Of a DNA stretch of 64,000 nucleotides, positions 58,372-64,000 are shown piece by piece (the first letter of the stretch is position 1; the number at the start of each line of letters is the position of its first letter). The stretch is taken from contig QLIY01000202.1 of assembly GCA_003260075.1 (NCBI GenBank), positions 124,001-188,000 on the forward strand. The letters are read 5' to 3'. Below the pieces are notes generated by a model. It was not told the DNA's origin. It did no database searches and saw only the letters and a list, made by a program, of their open reading frames with translations. Made by a program: the position numbers and the translations under genes. Origin of the DNA: Phallusia mammillata. Lineage: Eukaryota; Chordata; Ascidiacea; Phlebobranchia; Ascidiidae.

Positions 58372-58464
<93 letters not shown>

Positions 58465-61400
58465 CGATAGCGGAAAAGATGTACATGAACTGGTGGAACT
58501 TTTTTCCAATTTTGTGCTGTCCGAAGCAAATATTGGCATAAAGTTGCTCGTATTCTTATGGTGTAAATCGGCCTTCGGTACTCACATGTTGGTATCGAAA
58601 ACTCACGCAAAATATTTCGATACTGAGTACCGGGTACTCGCCCCATCACTACTGATGAACTTAAACAAAAATTAATAACTGGGATCAGCTTTGAAGCTAG
58701 ATTTTTTTAACCTATGCCTTGCCATATGTGAACACTTGGTGACTGTCTGATTTGGTAAAACGCCTTCAATGGGCCTGACATACTATGTATTATTCACTAA
58801 TTACTGTTTGGGGGGGGGGTTAGACAAAAATTAATAACTGGGATCAGCTTTGAAGCTAGATTTTTTAACCTATGCCTTGCCATATGTGAACACTTGGTGA
58901 CTGGCTGATTTGGCCTTCAATGGGCCTGACATACTATGTATTATTCACTAATTACTGTTTAACATTGTTCAAATCAGCTTTTGGTCTTTGATGCCACCAT
59001 GTTTACACCAGTAAAAAGAGTAGCGTGTGTTCAGCCGCAAATAAAAGTTTTAACTTACTGTTTATTACACAACTATATTCTGTGTATAGGTTGGCAACGT
59101 GTTTGAAGAAGTTTCACCAGTTCGAATATCTGGAGAAATTGGTGACACTCAACACTGAGATGTTGTTATGTCACAATGATGAGATTTACTTGAGTTTGTT
59201 CGAGAATTTACATCAACAAACACAAAAAACAAGAGCTGAAAAATTACTTAAACTGGTAAGTTTTGTTATACTTAAAGTGGTAATATAATGTAGAATTTAA
59301 ATTGTGGCTATAAACTGAAACAGAGCTAGTTCACCCATTTTATTGTGAAAAAATGTATTAGTGTTTCTATACTGTTTGGTTATAAAAAAATAACAACAAT
59401 CATAGCATATTGTATTGTTGGATTAAAATGTGCAGCATACATAGATTTACATAACACTTACAGATACACCCGATTGATAAAAACTATATATGTTTGTTAT
59501 TGTATAATTGCTAAGTTGTAACTATGTATTTTACAATGCTACTAGATTTTTTTGTAAGATATGTTTCACAGATACAAAATGTTTTGACTTTTTCAGCTTG
59601 AAGATGGCAACCTGATCGGTCCTGATTTAACCAGAAAACTTACTCGAAAAGATTCGCAAAAGCAGGATTCTGCACAAACTGCTGCTCATCAAATCGCTAA
59701 ACAAATTGATACAAGACCCAGTAGTGCAAGGCAAAAGCATACCAAAACCACCCTGAGTGATTCGACGCCACCAAACAAGAATACGACAAGAAATAAAACC
59801 AGTAGCAGTAAACAGCTTGACAACCAACGTTCTAAAAACAAAATTGTAGAGAAACCTGTGTCAGTTGGTAGAGGCAGCAACAAATCAAAACCTGTATCGG
59901 AAAGTTTGCCAACAAGCTCCACATTGCCCAGTAAAAACAAGGAGAGAAGCAAAGTTACCACTAATCAGCAGCAGCGAGCAACTAGAGAAGAGAGCAGTGA
60001 AGCAACCACAACTGTTGCTGCGTTAGAAGAAAGCGAGTGCAATTCAGATGCTGGCAATCACAAGAGACCAAGACCTAGAGGAAATGGACTATTACCAACC
60101 CCTGACATGCGACCCTGTGGAAATTTGCTTGGAAATTTACCAGTCATGCAGAAAAACGCAAATCCAGTATCTTGGAGTGCGAAACATAACAAAAATATGA
60201 TCAAATCTCCTATGTTTGACCCTAAACAACCAAGTCAAGCTACTAGACAGGCAGCGTTTCTTCCACGGGAAAGAACAAAAAGTCTGGAGTTGCATGGTTA
60301 CAAAAATATGGATTGTCAAACTCAGGCTAATACATGTGAGGCTTACGACCCAACTAAACCAGCTATAACTCCATTTCACAATAACCGAGTGCTTCTTAAA
60401 AATGGATTGGAGCAAAGATCGGTCAACAAACTGCAAAACAAATTTGAGGTAAATCCACAGAATATATTAGTTGCAATAAGAATTTAAATATAAAAAAACT
60501 ACAAAATTCACTTTTTGATTGATTTGAAGTATGGGTTTGAATATTCAACAAATTTGAAATTAAATTAAAATTTTGTTAAAATTTAAATTAAGTTTTTCAA
60601 ATATGGGCTTATCATAACACATAGTAGTTTATCTGATACAAATGTATTGCTTTAAGTGCAAATATATTTTACTGATGTTTGGTCAAAAGCCATTTATATC
60701 ATAAGCTGTGTTGATTTAGTAATGGAGCATACTCACTATATTTCCTGTTTTCTTAAAATGGAATTAGAAATAACTGGTTTTACAATTTGTTCAGTGTAAC
60801 GACAGGAATGTTGATTGGGAAGCACTCGGCCGTAACTTTGCCGAGTTGATTTCAACGATAGCTTGCTCATCTAATGAAGACAATATCATGTCCATCTTCA
60901 TCAGTGCAATGGTAGAAAATAAATCCACAACTGCCATATGCTTTGCTAAGTTTGTTGACGGCGCTCAAAACTTAGTGAAGAAAACCTGTAAGTAATATAT
61001 GTTGTAGCGATGGGACAAGTGCTCGGTATTGAAATATTTTGCCTCAGGTTTTGATACCAACGTTAGATACCGAAGGCCAGTTTACACTATAAGCACATGG
61101 GCAACTTATTGCCAATATTTGCTTCAGACGTCACAAAATCAGAAAAAAAGTTCTGCCATGTTTATGTATATTCTTTCGCTATCTTGTGGAAATCACATTT
61201 TTCTAAATGCTTCTGCATGTGTGTGTGTGCATATATACGCCGACCATGGCCGATAAATTAGCTAGTGATATACAACCAAGTACAACACTACATTTCATAT
61301 ATACACGTCATACTCGTTATCGGTACTCACTTCAAAATGTGGTATCGTCCCATCACTAATATGTTGGGTGTATAAGTTACACAGTAACAACTAAGCAAGT

Positions 61401-64000
61401 TTAAAATGGACTCATTGTTTCATTTTAGTTTAATTTTGCAATTTTTAGACCCCAGTAATTTGTCAACGGTGGAGAAATGTCTTTCCCGAATCGCTGTGTC
61501 GGTTGTTTATCAATGCAATCATGTTTTTGTAAGTATCTTTTATTAGTTTTGCTGCAAATTAATCTGCCTTGTACGTTATATTCACCCCTGATAGTCAACA
61601 GACATTAAGCATCAATTGCATTTGTTGGTGTTACTGCTGTTTTAAATATGTTCGGCATAATTTTAAACAATGGCATGAATTAACTTTATTTGCCATATTA
61701 TTTAGGCATATGATGTGATCACTTACATGCGGAAACACAAGATGAATTATACTTGCCATACACCTGTTAATATTTCGAGTGCAAACCCATGTAACGTTGC
61801 AATGAAGTTTATCAAAGTTTGCATGGAACTGAGGGATTACTTCACTGCTTCTGAAATTGCTTTTGGTAAACTAAATACTGTTTTTTTTTGTAAACTAAAT
61901 ATATACTGTTTTTTATAGAAACTATATATAAATACTGTTTTTTCAAAAAAAACTATAAATACTGTTTTTGGGTGAATTAATTACTTTTTTTTTGAACCAA
62001 ATCCTGTTTTTTTGGTGAACGAAATACTGGTTTTTATCATACTTTAAATACTGTTGTTGACAGATACAGACTTTAGTTGTTAAATTGTTATTGTCAGACA
62101 TTTATACATATTGAAATTCATGCATAATTTGAAAACCAATTAAATTGTCTGAACAACTTTGTGCAGATTTTTTTGTGGGGAATGAATCTATGACAATTGG
62201 ACCAATCCAGGGAAGGACGATTAGTGAACTACTTGAAGCAATTGCTCATCAATGTGTGCTGCAGAAAATGTTTGGCCCTGCCATAAAATGTGTGCAGTCT
62301 ATTCCTGTAGCCCACTGTTCAGGTATGGTATTGATCATTCAAAAGTAACTTGGTGTTTTCAAATTGTGTCGGTAAAATTTGCCACTACCTCTCCGAATTT
62401 TTTTTTATAATTGTTTAAAGTAAAGTGACTCTGATTGTCACCCAAAAACAAAGCTGCAATGTTTCCCCCTTACTCAATTTATTGCTGTTTTTGAATAAAA
62501 AAGTCACAAATAAATCCTGACTCCCTGTTTAAAAATGTCACTCTCTTAGAATCATAACCTCTGCAACCCTGTTTCTAAGACAGTAACATCATGTATTCTT
62601 GTTTACATTTATGCCAGTTGGTACTCTCTGGTGCATGCAAAGTTCACATAGTTTTTAAACTAGATTGTTTATTTAAAAGCATGAAGTCAAAAAGTCATAA
62701 GTAGGCTGCAGACAGTGCACACTGTTTTAACCTATTAGGTCTCATCAGTGCAGCTGGTGACAAGACATGGGTCGTATTGGCAAGTGTAGCCATCCAACGG
62801 CACTCCAGTTTGTTGGCTGTAATGTATTGTCAACCAGTCGCACTGATGAGACCTTATAGCAGGGGTGCCCAACCCGTCGATTGCGTAATAGTTGCAGTAG
62901 TAATTGATACTTTGTTCTGGTACTTGCTATATCTTTGCTGATGTGTATTGGAATAGTAGATCTCAAAAGTTGTCGATCTTGAGTCAAAAAAGGTTGGGGA
63001 CCCCTGTCTTATAGCTTAAAACGATGGGTAATGCAGCTTACTTAGGAGGTTTATGTTTTGAGAATGAATGGACCTTTTCAATCATATGTAATAACAGTTT
63101 TACTTTACAGGTAGTGAGATTCAGCTCATCCAGGAAGTATTAATTTCATTGTTGCAAATTGACTCGAAACAGTTTGACCAAATTTCAACAGTCGCTGATC
63201 TCATGTTATGTAGAAACCAACTTTCTTCTATGCGAACAATTTTCAATAATTCCCCGATCAATGAGATGACTCTCTACTTGTTCAAATGTAGGTTTTATGT
63301 TGTGTAATTTGTAATACTTGTTCTTTAAATTGAATAACCTGTATGTGTAGACCAAAAACAATCAATGTATAATTATACAGTTGATTATTTGAAGACCAAA
63401 GGATTTATTTACAGAATTTGACCATGCTCTTTTTTAGGTTGCTTTTCAATTTGCCACTCAATTTTTTTATCCAGACCTTTTAACATTTTTCTGTTTAAAA
63501 TATATTTTATTATTGGTTTGTTTTAAAGATTTGGAGGGAAAAGGAATTTATTGCTGCCCGAGAATTGCTCAGAGACCCCATCTAGTGTTTATTCCCTACA
63601 CAATGGGTCATTCCGAGATGGTGCTCACTTTGTACAGGTCAGTATTTGTTCATATAAAAAAATAAATTTTAATTTGGAAAATTCATGAGAACCATCATAT
63701 ACACTGTAGTATTAAAACCATGCAGAATCCATTCTAATAAAATGGACAATCAACACAATGACCTAGCGTCATACCAGTGCAATGTATTTATCCCAATCAT
63801 TCTACAAGTATGAAAAAATACTAAAATAAAAAATCTTTCGAAGTAGATAGATCTTTGTACAAGCAGAACATTGGAATAGATTTATGTAAAGCCAGTTCAT
63901 TTGCATTGTAAATTGCTAGCTGTAGATGGTGTGTTTTAAAGTTGCTTCTGTTCACCAATAATGAAAGATCTTTGTCTTTGGGCCTTTAGGTTTTGCAAAG
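54088..64000 (+). CDS. Large unrecognised protein: Arg/Ser- and Lys-rich N-part, helical C-part (5' and 3' incomplete)
   Basis: Twenty phase-consistent exons: 54088-54176, 54358-54470 continued at 54658-55051 (one exon split by duplicates and a 36-G run), 55244-55381, 55527-55597, 55672-55796, 56010-56406, 56744-56995, 57639-57732, 57791-57833, 57902-57943, 58013-58152, 59090-59255, 59597-60448, 60795-60987, 61449-61528, 61706-61865, 62167-62322, 63111-63287, 63529-63637, and 63990 onward. About 1,270 residues are visible. Early exons are Arg/Ser-rich (ERYSSRSPLCRDNE, RDRSHSRRPTTQRWSPPS). The 56010 exon is Lys-rich (KEKQKKKKSEKKSFKVK), like a nuclear signal. From 58013 the sequence turns helical with Leu, Ile and Cys (MFFQVFIGCKEDRL, LATCLKKFHQFEYLEKLV), interrupted by a 284-residue low-complexity exon. 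The last part has ISELLEAIAHQCVLQKMFGP and YLEGKGIYCCPRIAQRPHL. I do not recognise the family; a TOPAZ1-like germline protein is only a weak guess. The start codon lies in or before the G run at 54077-54087. Confidence 0.75.
54299..54657. repeat. Duplicate of an exon start with G runs at 54471-54480 and 54599-54634
   Basis: 54299-54470 and 54481-54657 carry the same acceptor and exon start. In the second copy 36 G replace the stretch that is about 29 bases in the first. A Gln/Arg allelic change follows. Confidence 0.92.
57079..57470. repeat. Direct duplicate around a 36-G run (57255-57290)
   Basis: 57079-57254 and 57291-57470 (CACATTGTATTCTTRTGAAAACGA...) match with numerous SNPs. Intron of the 54-64 kb gene. 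Confidence 0.93.
58294..58651. mobile_element. hAT-like MITE (TAGTGATGGGACG family) with a 91-G run inside
   Basis: Perfect 8-bp duplication CTGATGAA on both sides (58286-58293, 58652-58659). The left and right arms match the 38951-39382 copy, but the centre is a pure 91-base G run at 58374-58464. In the intact copy the corresponding interval (39050-39151) is about 102 bp of ordinary sequence. It sits in an intron of the 54-64 kb gene. Confidence 0.92.
58664..58962. repeat. Direct duplicate around a G run (58810-58819)
   Basis: 58664-58809 and 58823-58962 (ACAAAAATTAATAACTGGG...) match; the second lacks about 8 bases (TAAAACGC). Confidence 0.92.
61005..61358. mobile_element. hAT-like MITE (TAGTGATGGGACG family), 354 bp, inverted
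   Basis: Perfect 8-bp duplication ATATGTTG (60997-61004, 61359-61366). Ends TAGCGATGGGAC / GTCCCATCACTA. The interior matches the 38951-39382 copy in reverse orientation. It lies in an intron of the 54-64 kb gene. Confidence 0.9.
62860..63006. mobile_element. hAT-like MITE (CAGGGGTGCCCAACC family), 147 bp
   Basis: Ends CAGGGGTGCCCAACC / GGTTGGGGACCCCTG. Flanking 8-bp duplication CCTTATAG / TCTTATAG (7 of 8). This end sequence is typical of hAT-derived MITEs in many animals (family knowledge). It is intronic in the 54-64 kb gene. Confidence 0.88.

Overview
This looks like a nuclear window from a solitary tunicate, most likely a Ciona-type ascidian. It is AT-rich and compact. Genes have many short exons with GT-AG introns, and there are small hAT-type non-autonomous transposons, some in introns. 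Wherever two alleles can be compared they differ by a few percent. The genus is an inference from gene style and polymorphism, not from a marker sequence. The gene models below were built by hand: splice sites were chosen so that phases agree from exon to exon and the proteins match known families.

Layout. 25-2230 (+): 3' part of a BTB-kelch (KLHL) gene. 14792-4528 (-): complete 16-exon organic anion transporter of the SLCO4 type. 20860-17547 (-): BTB-BACK protein whose kelch domain is replaced by a proline-rich tail. 25978-32280 (+): complete 13-exon KLHL gene, whose BTB/BACK exons match the previous gene in length and phase. 32816-33935 (+): PPCDC (coenzyme A synthesis), 3' end lost. 34168-36050 (+): intronless DPH1 (diphthamide synthesis). 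36955-42276 (+): complete ribophorin I (RPN1). 50812-43541 (-): HDHD5/CECR5 HAD-family protein. 54088 to the window end (+): a large, unrecognised protein with an Arg/Ser- and Lys-rich front and a helical, Cys-containing back half. Three BTB/kelch paralogues within 32 kb point to local duplication; the other neighbours look like unrelated housekeeping genes.

The dominant anomaly is not a gene. About 37 pure G runs (pure C between 30.9 and 35.7 kb) punctuate the window. Most are 10-12 bases; a few are 20, 36, 57 or 91. Nearly all short ones sit between two near-identical direct copies of the same 60-650 bp, which differ by SNPs and small indels. Where an intact homologue exists, the run length approximates the missing sequence: 91 G for about 102 bp in one transposon copy, 36 G for about 29 bp in an exon. 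I read these as scaffold gaps whose N characters were stored as G, flanked by unmerged overlapping contig ends of two haplotypes. Several exons therefore appear twice and PPCDC loses its end. The true locus should be shorter and free of these runs.

I found no convincing evidence of a new biological system. The most interesting biology is the kelch-less BTB-BACK paralogue, the unrecognised large protein at 54-64 kb, two GC-AG introns, a strong excess of TGACGTCA octamers, and six intact hAT-type elements with 8-bp target duplications.
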